A stretch of 64,000 nucleotides of DNA from Arthrobacter sp. MAHUQ-56 (GCF_019710585.1 NZ_JAIFZQ010000021.1:124001-188000); one strand, 5' to 3'; counted from the first letter of the stretch, positions 16,280 to 24,523 are shown. Made by a program: numbers and translations. Notes: generated from the letters alone by a model not told the origin.

Positions 16280-16639
16280 ATGAGCTCCGAGAGTGCGGGT
16301 TTGGACTCGGCCTTCATGGCCTTGGCCGATCCGGTGCGGCGGAGCATCATCGCCCGGCTCAGCCGGGGCCCGGCAACGGTTAATGAATTGGCGGAACCCT
16401 TCGAGATTTCCAAGCAGGCAGTCTCGAAGCACATCCAGGTACTCGAGCATGCAGAGCTGGTCACCCGCACCAGGGACGCGCAGCGCCGGCCCGTACACCT
16501 GAATCCCGCACGGCTGGAGGCGCTCACCGCCTGGATCGACCAGTACCGGTTGGTCCGCGAGGAGCAGTTCCGCAGCCTCGATGCCGTGCTTCAATCCAGC
16601 GCCGGGCAAGCGGCGCCAAAGGCAAAGGACATGCGATGA
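16280..16639 (+). CDS. ArsR-family winged-helix transcriptional regulator
   Basis: This 119-residue regulator has the ArsR/SmtB winged helix-turn-helix: FMALADPVRRSIIARLSRGPATV near residues 12-34, the recognition helix FEISKQAVSKHIQVLEHAELV near 41-61 and the wing TRTRDAQRRPVHLN near 62-75. No metal-binding CxC pair is present, so a metal sensor role is unlikely. It overlaps the following SRPBCC gene by 4 bp. ArsR-SRPBCC pairs of this type are common in actinobacteria and usually autoregulated; the triple TTGATCAA array just upstream fits. The inducer is unknown. Confidence 0.92.
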   Translation: MSSESAGLDSAFMALADPVRRSIIARLSRGPATVNELAEPFEISKQAVSKHIQVLEHAELVTRTRDAQRRPVHLNPARLEALTAWIDQYRLVREEQFRSLDAVLQSSAGQAAPKAKDMR

Positions 16640-17118
16640 GCAATCCACTGAAGATCACTGCGCCGGAGGGACTCCCCTACATCGACTTCGAGCGGGAGTT
16701 CGATTTTCCGGTCGCCGACGTATTCCGGGCGCACAAGGACCCCACGCTCGTCAGCCAATGGCTGGGCCCGCGGGGAATGAAGATGGAAATGGACCACTAC
16801 GATTTCCGCACCGGCGGCAGCTACCGGTACATCCACACGGGCCCGGAGGGAATCCCTTATGAGTTCCGTGGCGTCTTCCACACCGTGCGCGACAATGACT
16901 TCGCTTTGCAGACGTTTGAGTTCGGCGGCTATCCGGACTCGGTCAGCCTGGAGTCCATGACCTTCGAGGAGCTCGACGGCGGGCGTTGCCGGCTGAGGGG
17001 CCATGCCATGTACCAGAGCATGGAGGCACGGGACGGCATGCTGCACTCAGGCATGGAGGGCGGAATGTCCGAAGGCTATGAGCGGCTGGACGAGCTGCTG
17101 GCAGGCGCGTCGGCCTGA
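16636..17118 (+). CDS. SRPBCC / AHSA1-domain protein
   Basis: This 160-residue protein is of the AHSA1 (activator of Hsp90 ATPase homologue 1-like) branch of the SRPBCC superfamily, a helix-grip fold with a large hydrophobic pocket. Family features are DFEREFDFPVADVFRAHKDPTLVSQWLGPRGM in the first third, YRYIHTGPEGIPYEFRGVFH near the middle and the terminal GGMSEGYERLDELLA helix that caps the pocket. It is translationally coupled to the ArsR-type regulator. Its last 43 bp overlap the 3' end of the convergent TIM-like isomerase gene. The ligand and function are unknown. Confidence 0.9.
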   Translation: MSNPLKITAPEGLPYIDFEREFDFPVADVFRAHKDPTLVSQWLGPRGMKMEMDHYDFRTGGSYRYIHTGPEGIPYEFRGVFHTVRDNDFALQTFEFGGYPDSVSLESMTFEELDGGRCRLRGHAMYQSMEARDGMLHSGMEGGMSEGYERLDELLAGASA

Positions 17119-17894
17119 CGCCGGCGAAGGGCTTCGTCGATGACCCGGCCCAGGTTCGCGGCGTCGTGGGCGAAGCGGCCCAGGAAGAGGCCGTCCGCGG
17201 CCGGCAGTTGCGGAAGCAGCCCGGGTCCGGCGCTGCCGCCGTAGATGAGGGGGCATGCGGCGTCCAGGGAGGCGCGGATCAGGGTGAGGACCTCGTTGAC
17301 GTGCTGCGCCGGGGCGGGCTCCTCCGCACCGATGGCCCAGACGGGTTCATAGGCGAGGACCAGGCTTCTGAGGCGGGCGGCGTCACCGGCCGTGGCTGCC
17401 CTGACCTGCTCCAGGCAAAAGTCGGCGGCAGCACCGGCGTCGAGCCTTTCAGGCTCGCCGATGCAGAGCAGCGGGGTGAGGGACTGGTCGACGGCGGCAC
17501 GCACCTTGCGGGCCACGATGTCGTCGTCCTCGCCAAAGAGTTTGCGTCGCTCGGCATGGCCGATTTCCACGAACGACACGCCCAGTTCGGACAGCATGCC
17601 GGGGCTGACTTCCCCGGTCAGCGGCCCGTCACCCCAGGCGCAGTTCTGCGCACCGAGCAGGACGGGTGAGCCGGCCAGGATGCGTGCGGCCGGTTCGAGG
17701 ACGGGGAAGGACGGGATGACGAAGACCCGGACCGGAGCATCCTTGGCGGCATCCATGGCCAGTCCGGGCCTGTGGTCAACCACAGAGCGGACCTCCGACA
17801 GCCAGCGAAGGCTTGCCTGGTACCCCAGGTACATCTTGGTGCTGACACCGACGTATACGGTGCCGTTGCGTTCGCTGCTGCCGGAGGCGCTCAT
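17076..17894 (-). CDS. Triosephosphate-isomerase-like enzyme, probable four-carbon sugar phosphate isomerase
   Basis: This 272-residue TIM-barrel protein has the catalytic set of triosephosphate isomerase: Lys in VGVSTKMYLGY near residue 20, His in EIGHAERRKLFGEDD near 110, Glu in LAYEPVWAIG near 185 and the phosphate-binding YGGSAGPG near 234. The N-terminal motif reads STKMY instead of the NWKMN of glycolytic enzymes, and SAGPG replaces SVxxxN. These changes occur in EryH/LerI-type isomerases of erythritol and threitol pathways. It is the last gene of the catabolic operon, 26 bp after the MFS gene, and overlaps the convergent SRPBCC gene. A glycolytic role is therefore unlikely. Confidence 0.85.
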   Translation of the reverse strand: MSASGSSERNGTVYVGVSTKMYLGYQASLRWLSEVRSVVDHRPGLAMDAAKDAPVRVFVIPSFPVLEPAARILAGSPVLLGAQNCAWGDGPLTGEVSPGMLSELGVSFVEIGHAERRKLFGEDDDIVARKVRAAVDQSLTPLLCIGEPERLDAGAAADFCLEQVRAATAGDAARLRSLVLAYEPVWAIGAEEPAPAQHVNEVLTLIRASLDAACPLIYGGSAGPGLLPQLPAADGLFLGRFAHDAANLGRVIDEALRRRQADAPASSSSSRS

Positions 17895-17920
17895 GGGTTT
17901 CCTTGCTTGTTGCGGAATGC

Positions 17921-19267
17921 TCAGTCGAGCAGTTCGTCGGCCTTGTTCTTGAACCGCCTCGTGGCGAACATCATCGCTGCCGCCACGAACGGAAGGACAC
18001 CCAGCGCGTAGACGCCCATGGATCCGGTGGGTGACTGCGTAGCTTCGTTGACGGCAGTGCGCAGGATGGGTGCCACGAAACCGCCCAGGTTGCCGAGGGA
18101 GTTGATCAGCCCGATGCCCGCGGCTGCGGCGGATCCGGCGAGGAACGCCGTCGGATAGGACCACACCACCGGGCCCACGGCCAGGAAGCTGCAGACTGCC
18201 AGGGTGATGAACACCATGCCGATGACCGGCTGATGGTTGGTGCCCGCCCAGGCGGAACCGAAGATGCACAGGCCGGTGGAGATGAAGAGGAGGGTGCCGA
18301 ACTTGCGCCGCTTGGCAACCGTGTTGGCAGCCCGGCCGATGAAGTAGCAGGCGAAGATGCCGAAGAACCAGGGCACGGCGATCAGCAGGCCGACGGCGAG
18401 CCCCACCTTTTGCCCGGTCAGGGACGAGACCTGCTGCGGCAGGAAGAAGGTCACGCCGTAAACGGCAATCTGCAGGCAGAAGTAGATCGCGGTGAAGTAC
18501 CAGACCCGGCCGTTCTTCATGGCCGCGAGGATGCCGCGGGGGCCGTGCTCATCCTTGATGTTGTCCTCCAGGGCCATGACTTCCTTCAGCGCGTACTTCT
18601 CCTCGCGGCTGAGGAACTTCGCCTTGTCCGGACCATTGATCAGGAAGAAGAAAGCGGCGATGCCAGCTACGACGGCGAGCATGCCTTCGACGAAGAACAT
18701 AACCTGCCAGCCGCGCAGGCCGGGAACCTGGTCGCCGATGTTGATCAGCCAGCCGGAGAGCGGGTTGCCGATCATCTGGGAGAACGGCTGGGCCAGGTAG
18801 AAGATGGCGAACATCTGGACGCGCACCTTGTTGGGGAACCACTCGGCGAGGTACATGATCACGCCGGGGAACAGCCCTGCTTCGGTTACGCCGAGGAGGA
18901 AGCGCAGGATCACGAAGGAGGTCTCGCCCTGGACGAACGCGAAGCAGGCCGAGACGATGCCCCAGGTGATCGCAATCCGCGCGAGCCAGACCTTGGCGCC
19001 GACCTTCTTGAGCAGCAGGTTGCTGGGGATCTCAAAGATGGCATAGCCGATGAAGAAGATGCCTGCGCCGAGGGCGAAGGCCGCGGCGGACACTCCCTTG
19101 TCCGCTCCCAGCGCCGCCTCGGCAAAGCCGACGTTGGTGCGGTCCAGGAACGAAACGACGTACAGGATGACCAGCATCGGCATGAGCCGGCGGGCCGCCT
19201 TGAAAATAGCGGACTTCAGGACCGGACGGGCCAGAAGTTCCTTGGATGTTGCGGTGGTTTCGGACAC
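17921..19267 (-). CDS. MFS transporter, anion:cation symporter (ACS) type
   Basis: This 448-residue protein is read from the GTG at 19267, which has AAGGAG six bases upstream. It has 12 membrane helices and ACS-family landmarks: LMPMLVILYVVSFLDRTNVGFA in helix 1, GIFFIGYAIFEIPSNLLLKKVGAKVWLAR in helix 2, FLLGVTEAGLFPGVIMYLAEWFP around helix 4 and INSLGNLGGFVAP in helix 11. Characterised members import organic or sugar acids (tartrate, galactonate, phthalate). This may imply an acidic C4 to C6 substrate for the operon, although polyols are also possible. The second MFS gene at 26108-27457 is a paralogue. Confidence 0.9.
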   Translation of the reverse strand: MSETTATSKELLARPVLKSAIFKAARRLMPMLVILYVVSFLDRTNVGFAEAALGADKGVSAAAFALGAGIFFIGYAIFEIPSNLLLKKVGAKVWLARIAITWGIVSACFAFVQGETSFVILRFLLGVTEAGLFPGVIMYLAEWFPNKVRVQMFAIFYLAQPFSQMIGNPLSGWLINIGDQVPGLRGWQVMFFVEGMLAVVAGIAAFFFLINGPDKAKFLSREEKYALKEVMALEDNIKDEHGPRGILAAMKNGRVWYFTAIYFCLQIAVYGVTFFLPQQVSSLTGQKVGLAVGLLIAVPWFFGIFACYFIGRAANTVAKRRKFGTLLFISTGLCIFGSAWAGTNHQPVIGMVFITLAVCSFLAVGPVVWSYPTAFLAGSAAAAGIGLINSLGNLGGFVAPILRTAVNEATQSPTGSMGVYALGVLPFVAAAMMFATRRFKNKADELLD

Positions 19268-19301
19268 AACACTCTCCTTCGAGTGGTGACGTTGGTGATG
19301 T

Positions 19302-19324
19302 CCCGTGGGCCGACGGCCCGCGGG
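19302..19324 (-). other. Intergenic hairpin between SDR and MFS genes
   Basis: Ten-base arms (CCCGTGGGCC and GGCCCGCGGG, one G-T pair) with a GAC loop lie in the 92-bp gap between two genes of the same operon. No U-tract follows, so a processing or stability role is more likely than termination. Confidence 0.4.
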
Positions 19325-19359
19325 GGTGTTGTGGCATTGGTTATGGGAAACCCGTGCCG

Positions 19360-20127
19360 TCAGTGCATGTACAGGCCGCCGTCGACGTTCAGCGTCTGGC
19401 CCGAGATGTAGCCGGCATCCTCGCCAATCAGGAAGGAGATCGCCGCGGCAACGTCGCGGGTGGTGCCCACCCGGTTCACCACCAGATCCTTCACGAGTTC
19501 GTCCTTGCGTTCCTCGCTGAGGGTGCCGCCCATGATGTCCGTGTCGATGGGACCGGGCGAGATGGCGTTGACGGTGATGTCGTACTCGCCCAGCTCGCGG
19601 GCGGTGGCCCGGGTCAGGCCGATAACTCCGGCCTTCGCCACGGAGTACGGGGTCTTGCTGAAGGTTCCGCCGCCACGCTGGGCCGAGACGGAGGAGATGT
19701 TGACGATCCGGCCCAGCCGGTTCCTGGCCATGGACTCGGCGGCCCGGCGGGTGGCGTAGTGCACACCGTTCATGTTGATGTTCACCACCCGGTCCCATTC
19801 GGCACCGTCGAGTTCAAGGTAGGGCACCGGTGAGCTGACGCCGGCAATGTTCGCCAGGGCCACCAGCTGGGGCAGTTCCGCCTCGATCTCGTCGATGGCT
19901 GCCCGCACCGAGGCCTCATCGCCGATGTTGGCTCCGGCCCCGTGGGCCTTGACGCCGTGCCTTTCGGCAAGCTCCTTGGCCAGGCTCTTGCTGGCGGCGT
20001 CGTCGAGGTCGATCACGCCGATGTTCCAGCCGCGCTCGGCAAGGTACTCTGCGGTGGCCCGGCCGATGCCGCGCTCGGAGACGGCCCCGGTGACGATCAC
20101 CGTGCGGTCTGCGGGAAATGAAGTCAT
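19360..20127 (-). CDS. Short-chain dehydrogenase/reductase (SDR)
   Basis: This 255-residue classical SDR has the cofactor loop VTGAVSERGIGRAT near residue 12, an acidic residue after strand 2 (GVIDLDD, suggesting NAD+), NIAGV near 93, and the catalytic Ser, Tyr and Lys in NISSVSAQRGG (near 142) and YSVAKAG (near 160). Probable role: oxidation of a polyol or hydroxy-acid in the operon's pathway; threitol dehydrogenases of mycobacteria are SDRs of this type. It is paralogous to the SDR at 25322-26098, sharing SAQRGGGT and GPIDTDIMGGTLS. GAAGG precedes the ATG. Confidence 0.9.
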   Translation of the reverse strand: MTSFPADRTVIVTGAVSERGIGRATAEYLAERGWNIGVIDLDDAASKSLAKELAERHGVKAHGAGANIGDEASVRAAIDEIEAELPQLVALANIAGVSSPVPYLELDGAEWDRVVNINMNGVHYATRRAAESMARNRLGRIVNISSVSAQRGGGTFSKTPYSVAKAGVIGLTRATARELGEYDITVNAISPGPIDTDIMGGTLSEERKDELVKDLVVNRVGTTRDVAAAISFLIGEDAGYISGQTLNVDGGLYMH

Positions 20128-20165
20128 AAGGTCTTCCTTCGGGTGTGGGGGTTGACGGCCTGGGT

Positions 20166-21119
20166 TTACGCCAGGGGCGCCGGGCCCAGTTCCTCGATGA
20201 GCTTCTGCATGGCGACGTACGCCTTGTTCCGGTAGGCAACCAGGGCTGCGGTGCGGTCGGCGGGGACGTCGAGGAATCCGGAGCCGGTCTTGGTGCCAAG
20301 CTGGCCGGCGTCGACCTTTTCCTGCAGGATCTTCGGGGTGGCGAACCGTTCCGGGAAACCGGTCTGCAGCGACTTGTAGCAGAAGGCGTAGACGTCGAGG
20401 CCTGCCATGTCGGCGATGGCGAACGGGCCGAAGAACGGCAGCCGGAAGCCGAAGGTGGTGCGGACCAGGGTGTCCACGTCCTCGGCGCTGGCGATCCCTT
20501 CCTCCACCACCTGGGCGGCTTCGTGGAAGAGGGCGTACTGGAGCCGGTTCAGCACAAAGCCGGTGACGTCCTTGACGGTCGCGGTTTCCTTGCCCGTCTC
20601 CCCCACGATGGTGCGGGCGGCCTGGACCGTTGCTTCGGACGTTCCCTCGTGCGGGATGACTTCCACGCCGGGAATGAACGGGGCGGGGTTGGAGAAGTGC
20701 ACGCCCAGGAAGCGCTCCGGGTTGTCGACGACCTCGGCCAGTTTGGCAATGGAAATGGTGGAGGTGTTGGAGCCGATGATGGCGTCCGGGCGGGCGGCCG
20801 CGCTGATCCGGCCCAGGGTGGCGTGCTTGATCTCGAGGACCTCCGGCACCGCTTCCTCGATATACTCCGCGTCAGCTACCGCTTCTTCGATGTCCTTGGC
20901 GGCCCAGAGGTTTTCCTTCAGCAGGTCCGTGGCATTGTCCGGGAAGAGGCCTGCCGCCACGAACTCGTCGGATTCCTTCAGCAACCGTTCGTAGTTGCTC
21001 TGGGCGATTTCGGCGGAGACGTCCGCCAGGGCCACTCGGGCTCCGGCGAGCGCCAGGACCTGGGCGATTCCGCCGCCCATGTAGCCAGAGCCGACGACGG
21101 CGATGTTACGAGTGCTCAT
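20166..21119 (-). CDS. 3-hydroxyacyl-CoA-dehydrogenase-family oxidoreductase (possible hydroxy-acid/gulonate-type dehydrogenase)
   Basis: This 317-residue protein has an N-terminal Rossmann domain with VVGSGYMGGGIAQVLALAG at residues 7-25, the conserved block GSNTSTISIAKLAE near 116 with the catalytic His in LGVHFSNPAPFIPGVEVI near 138, and a C-terminal helical domain including FVLNRLQYALFHEAAQVVEEG near 187. Fatty-acid enzymes typically have NTSSL and an FNPVP motif followed by LVEV; the FSNPAPF variant and the sugar-kinase neighbours suggest a sugar-acid substrate, as in L-gulonate 3-dehydrogenase. It overlaps the RpiB-like gene by 4 bp. No CoA ligase or other beta-oxidation gene is nearby. 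Confidence 0.85.
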   Translation of the reverse strand: MSTRNIAVVGSGYMGGGIAQVLALAGARVALADVSAEIAQSNYERLLKESDEFVAAGLFPDNATDLLKENLWAAKDIEEAVADAEYIEEAVPEVLEIKHATLGRISAAARPDAIIGSNTSTISIAKLAEVVDNPERFLGVHFSNPAPFIPGVEVIPHEGTSEATVQAARTIVGETGKETATVKDVTGFVLNRLQYALFHEAAQVVEEGIASAEDVDTLVRTTFGFRLPFFGPFAIADMAGLDVYAFCYKSLQTGFPERFATPKILQEKVDAGQLGTKTGSGFLDVPADRTAALVAYRNKAYVAMQKLIEELGPAPLA

Positions 21120-21610
21120 TTGTCCTCAAGTCCTTCCGACGCGCCCTCATAGGAGCAGATAGCGTCTACTTTTGCCGCGGATGCGGAGTTTTCATCGAAG
21201 CGGTAGTCCAGCCACTCGCCCACGAGTTTCTTGGCCAGTTCCAGGCCGATGACGCGCTGGCCCATGGTCAGCACCTGGGCGTTGTTGGACAGCACAGAGC
21301 GTTCCACGGAGTAGCTGTCGTGGGCAGTGACCGCCCGGATGCCGGGCACCTTGTTGGCTGAGATCGCGACGCCGAGGCCGGTTCCGCAGATCAGCAGGGC
21401 GCGGTCCGCTTCCCCCGCGGCTACCTTGCGGGCGGCGGCGACGGCCAGGTGCGGGTAGGCGGTGGAGTCGTCAGCGCCGACTCCCACGTCCTCCACCGAC
21501 GCAACGCGGGGGTCCGCCTCCAGCAGTTCGCGCAGGGCGTTCTTGTATTCGACACCGGCTTCGTCGTTGCCGACGACGATCCGCCAGCCTGACTCGGTCT
21601 TCTCGGTCAT
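21116..21610 (-). CDS. RpiB/LacAB-family sugar phosphate isomerase (EryI/DerI-like)
   Basis: This 164-residue protein starts at an ATG with AAGGAG upstream. Family features are VGNDEAGVEYKNALREL near residue 12 (compare GxDHAG in ribose-5-phosphate isomerase B), ALLICGTGLGVAISANKVPGIRA near 70 with the active-site Cys, and SNNAQVLTMGQRVIG near 108. RpiB homologues with the GNDEAGxEYK pattern act on D-erythrulose 4-phosphate in tetritol pathways, converting it to erythrose 4-phosphate. It lies between the DhaK-DhaL kinase (10-bp gap) and the dehydrogenase. Ribose-5-phosphate isomerase activity cannot be excluded. Confidence 0.88.
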   Translation of the reverse strand: MTEKTESGWRIVVGNDEAGVEYKNALRELLEADPRVASVEDVGVGADDSTAYPHLAVAAARKVAAGEADRALLICGTGLGVAISANKVPGIRAVTAHDSYSVERSVLSNNAQVLTMGQRVIGLELAKKLVGEWLDYRFDENSASAAKVDAICSYEGASEGLEDK

Positions 21611-21620
21611 GCGGTTCTCC

Positions 21621-23342
21621 TTAGTTGCTTTCGATGGAGGCGGCGTAGTCGGCCACCCTGCGGGCGATGAGGCCGAAGGACACTGCCCCGGGGTCCGGGT
21701 GGCCCAGGCTCTTTTCCGCCAAGGGCCGGGCCCGGCCCTTCTTCGGGCTGAGGCCGGCAGTCGCGTCAGCCGCCTTGGCCGCCGCCTCCGCTGCCGCATG
21801 CAGGCTCCCGGCCAGGCTGCCGCCGTCGTCAATTGCCTTGCTGAAGGTGTCAGCGAACGGAAGCAGCGCGTCCACCATGGTCTTGTCCCCCGCTTCGGCC
21901 TTGCCCAGGGTGATGATGGCGTCGCGGAGGGCGTTGACGGCCGCCGCTGCATCTGCGGCAGTGTAGGCATCCTTGCTGCCCAGGGTCCTTCCGACGGCGG
22001 TGACGGCCGCGCCCCAGAGGGCCCCGGAGGTACCGCCCGCGCGCTCGGCCCACTGCTCCCCCGCTGCTGCGAGGAGTTCCTCGAGCCCCGCGCCTGCAGC
22101 GTGGGACTTCTCGGCGGCGGCAACGGCGGCATCCACGCCCCGCCGCATGCCGATGCCGTGGTCGCCGTCCCCGGCGATGGCGTCCAGCTTGCCCAGGGCT
22201 TCTTCGTGTTCGACGACGACGGCCTGCGCTTCCTTCAGCGCGTCCAGTGCCGTGGCGGCCAGGGCAGTCGACGCCGGCGTGGCGTCCAGCGCCGGCTCCG
22301 TTGCAACCTCCGCGAGGGACTCCACGGAACGGGCCCGGCGGGGAGCCAGGTTGCCCTTCCGGAAAGCCGGGGTGTCAGCCGGGGCCGCCCAGAACTTCTC
22401 CAGCTCCCCATCCAGCCAGAAGAGGGTCAGGGACAGGCCCGACATGTCCAGGCTGGTGACCAGTTCGCCGCACTCCGGCTCAACGATGTCCAGCCCGGCC
22501 GCGGTCAGCAAGGCCTCGATCCTGCCGAACAGCAGGAACAGTTCGTCGTACTTGACGGTACCCAGGCCGTTGAGGATGGGCACCACCCGGCGGCCTGCGG
22601 CTTCCGGCTTGTCCTTCAGCAGCCCGTCCACCAGCAACTGGGCAAGCTCGCTGGCGCTGGGCAGGGGCTGCTCGGAGATGCCCGGTTCGCCGTGGATGCC
22701 AAGGCCCACGGACATCATCCCTTCGGGCACCGTGAACAGGGGCTCGTCCGCTCCGGGGAGGGTGCAACCGGCGAAGGCCACACCGAGCGAGCGGGTGTGG
22801 TGGTTGGCCTTGATGGCCAGGCGCTCCACCTCATCCAGGTCCAGCCCGGCCTCTGCTGCTGCGCCGGCCACCTTGAAGACCGTCAGGTCGCCGGCGATGC
22901 CGCGGCGCTTGCCGATCTCCTCGAGCGGCGCGCTGGCGATGTCATCAGTAACCAGCACGGTCCGGGTTTCGATGCCCTCGGCGTTCAGCTTCTCCTGGGC
23001 CTGGCCAAAATGCAGGACGTCCCCGGCGTAGTTGCCATAGCTGAGGAGGACTCCGCCGCCGTTCTGGGACGCCTTTGCCACCCGGTACACCTGTCCGGCT
23101 GCCGGGGATGCGAACATGTTGCCGCAGGCACTTCCGGCAGCCAGGCCCGCGCCAACCAGTCCGGCGAACGCCGGATAGTGGCCGGAGCCGCCGCCGATGA
23201 CCAGTGCCACCTGGCCCGCAGGCATTTCAGTGGAGCGGACAACACCGCCGTCAACGCGGGCCACGTACTGGCGGTTGGCGGCGACGAAGCCGTCGAGGGC
23301 GTCGTCTGCGAACTGCGCTGGATCGTCAAATATCTTTGTCAT
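21621..23342 (-). CDS. DhaK-DhaL fusion kinase (dihydroxyacetone or erythrulose kinase)
   Basis: This 573-residue ATP-dependent kinase has both domains fused. The DhaK half (residues 1-330) contains GGGSGHYPAFAGLVG near 50 and the His-217 of GLGIHGEPG, which in this family binds the substrate carbonyl covalently. The DhaL half (from about 365) has LDAIAGDGDHGIGM with Asp-387, 392 and 394 for Mg-ATP and GGTSGALWG near 432. A linker of about 35 residues joins them. Operon partners resembling erythrulose-phosphate isomerases suggest a C4 ketose substrate, as for DerK/LerK of mycobacteria; dihydroxyacetone remains an alternative. GAGGA precedes the ATG. Confidence 0.92.
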   Translation of the reverse strand: MTKIFDDPAQFADDALDGFVAANRQYVARVDGGVVRSTEMPAGQVALVIGGGSGHYPAFAGLVGAGLAAGSACGNMFASPAAGQVYRVAKASQNGGGVLLSYGNYAGDVLHFGQAQEKLNAEGIETRTVLVTDDIASAPLEEIGKRRGIAGDLTVFKVAGAAAEAGLDLDEVERLAIKANHHTRSLGVAFAGCTLPGADEPLFTVPEGMMSVGLGIHGEPGISEQPLPSASELAQLLVDGLLKDKPEAAGRRVVPILNGLGTVKYDELFLLFGRIEALLTAAGLDIVEPECGELVTSLDMSGLSLTLFWLDGELEKFWAAPADTPAFRKGNLAPRRARSVESLAEVATEPALDATPASTALAATALDALKEAQAVVVEHEEALGKLDAIAGDGDHGIGMRRGVDAAVAAAEKSHAAGAGLEELLAAAGEQWAERAGGTSGALWGAAVTAVGRTLGSKDAYTAADAAAAVNALRDAIITLGKAEAGDKTMVDALLPFADTFSKAIDDGGSLAGSLHAAAEAAAKAADATAGLSPKKGRARPLAEKSLGHPDPGAVSFGLIARRVADYAASIESN

Positions 23343-23384
23343 GATTCCTCGTCGAACCGGTTGTCGGTTGGGATGCCTGGCGGC

Positions 23385-24383
23385 CTAGCGGGCCGGGACT
23401 GCCGCCGGGGTCTGCCGGCCCTGGGCCACCAAGCTGGTGCCCAGGGCGTAGCCGTCGCGCTTGGGCAGGACCTGGCGGCGCAGGTAGTCCTGGTTGGCGG
23501 CGGTGACGCTCAGGCCGTCGCCACCATAGTGTTCCGTGCAGATAATGCCCTGGAAGCCAACGGAGATGGCGAACTGGAAGGCCTCGCGGTAGCTGATGAG
23601 GCCCGATTCCATGGGGGCCGGCATGGCGACGTACTGGTCCCGTGCCTGGTCCTCATCGCGGATGTAGTTCTTGACGTGCCAGTAGTTGGAGTACGGCAGG
23701 GTCTTGTGCACCAGTTCGCGCCAGTCCTCGATGGGACGGTGCAGGCGGATGAGGTTGCCCAGATCCGGGTTGAGCCCGACGTTGGGCAGGTCGATGTCCT
23801 GGACGAGCTGCACGGAGGAATCCCCCGTGCCCAGGTAGGTGTCCTCGTACATCTCCAGCGACACCAGGAGGCCGAGTTCTGCAGCGTGCTTGCCCACCTC
23901 GCGGATGCGGGTGACCGCTTTGTTCCAGGTTTCCTTGTCCCCCACCGGATCCTTGTGGCCTTCAACAGTCCAGAACCAGAGCTGCTTCTGCTGCTCAGGG
24001 GTGATGGCCTGGTGCAGGCCGATCGAGACAACCTCGCACCCCAGGTGGGCTGCGGCCTCGAGCGTGCGGTGGGTGTAGGCCAGGTTTTCTTCCCAGTTGG
24101 CTTCTTCGATCACGCTACGGCGGATAGCGGAGATGGAGGGCAGGCCAATGCCGGCGGCGGTGGCGGCCGCCTTCAGCTCATCCAACCGGCTGGCGGAGAG
24201 ATCTCCGGGACGCACCCAACTGTCAGTGAGGTCGGCGTTGGTGAATCCGGCGTCGGCCACTTCTTCGAAGACCTTCTGCCAGTCGCTGGCGGCGGCGTCC
24301 TGGACGGTGGTTCCATCGGGCTTGGTTCCCGGGAACTGCAGCAGGGCTGCGGCGATGGGCCAGTTTTCAGCGGTGTACGGCAT
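23385..24383 (-). CDS. Sugar isomerase/epimerase TIM-barrel protein (unassigned)
   Basis: This 332-residue xylose-isomerase-like TIM-barrel protein is read from the ATG at 24383, which has GGAG seven bases upstream. Segments typical of the fold are FTNADLTDSWVRPGDLS near residue 46, LVSLEMYEDTYLG near 167 with a metal-ligand Glu, NVGLNPDLGNLIRLH near 198, YWHVKNYIRDED near 228 and GIICTEHYGGDG near 278. It is the first gene of the GntR-controlled operon. A role as epimerase or isomerase of a keto-sugar or hydroxy-acid is likely, but no characterised family member is recognised. Confidence 0.8.
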   Translation of the reverse strand: MPYTAENWPIAAALLQFPGTKPDGTTVQDAAASDWQKVFEEVADAGFTNADLTDSWVRPGDLSASRLDELKAAATAAGIGLPSISAIRRSVIEEANWEENLAYTHRTLEAAAHLGCEVVSIGLHQAITPEQQKQLWFWTVEGHKDPVGDKETWNKAVTRIREVGKHAAELGLLVSLEMYEDTYLGTGDSSVQLVQDIDLPNVGLNPDLGNLIRLHRPIEDWRELVHKTLPYSNYWHVKNYIRDEDQARDQYVAMPAPMESGLISYREAFQFAISVGFQGIICTEHYGGDGLSVTAANQDYLRRQVLPKRDGYALGTSLVAQGRQTPAAVPAR

Positions 24384-24408
24384 TGTCACTCCAGATCTAA
24401 ATCGCATT

Positions 24409-24418
24409 TCCTATAGGA
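24409..24418. promoter_or_regulatory. GntR operator in the catabolic operon promoter
   Basis: The perfect 10-bp palindrome TCCTATAGGA overlaps the downstream end of a putative -10 box. The minus-strand promoter would be TTGACA (24439-24444) and TAGATC (24417-24422), 16 bases apart, about 35 bases from the first start codon. The half-site TCCTATAG recurs at 25222-25229 directly upstream of the GntR gene. Confidence 0.7.
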
Positions 24419-24523
24419 TCTACGCTGCAAAGGCACCCTGTCAAGGGCTTGTGTGTTGTGCCTGCTCAGGGCAGGGCGGGTATTGGGGGCTGGCTCCGCG
24501 GCCGGTACGCCAGGGAAGGACCG

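Noticed and set aside
17076..17118. Frame damage where the TIM-like and SRPBCC genes overlap
   Set aside because: The 43-bp convergent overlap leaves both reading frames intact with full-length family alignments, so it is compact packing.
21462..24416. A 984-codon open frame on the plus strand
   Set aside because: It is exactly antisense to the kinase and isomerase genes, has no ribosome site, and its translation is an unfolded Gly/Arg/His-rich product typical of shadow frames in high-GC DNA.
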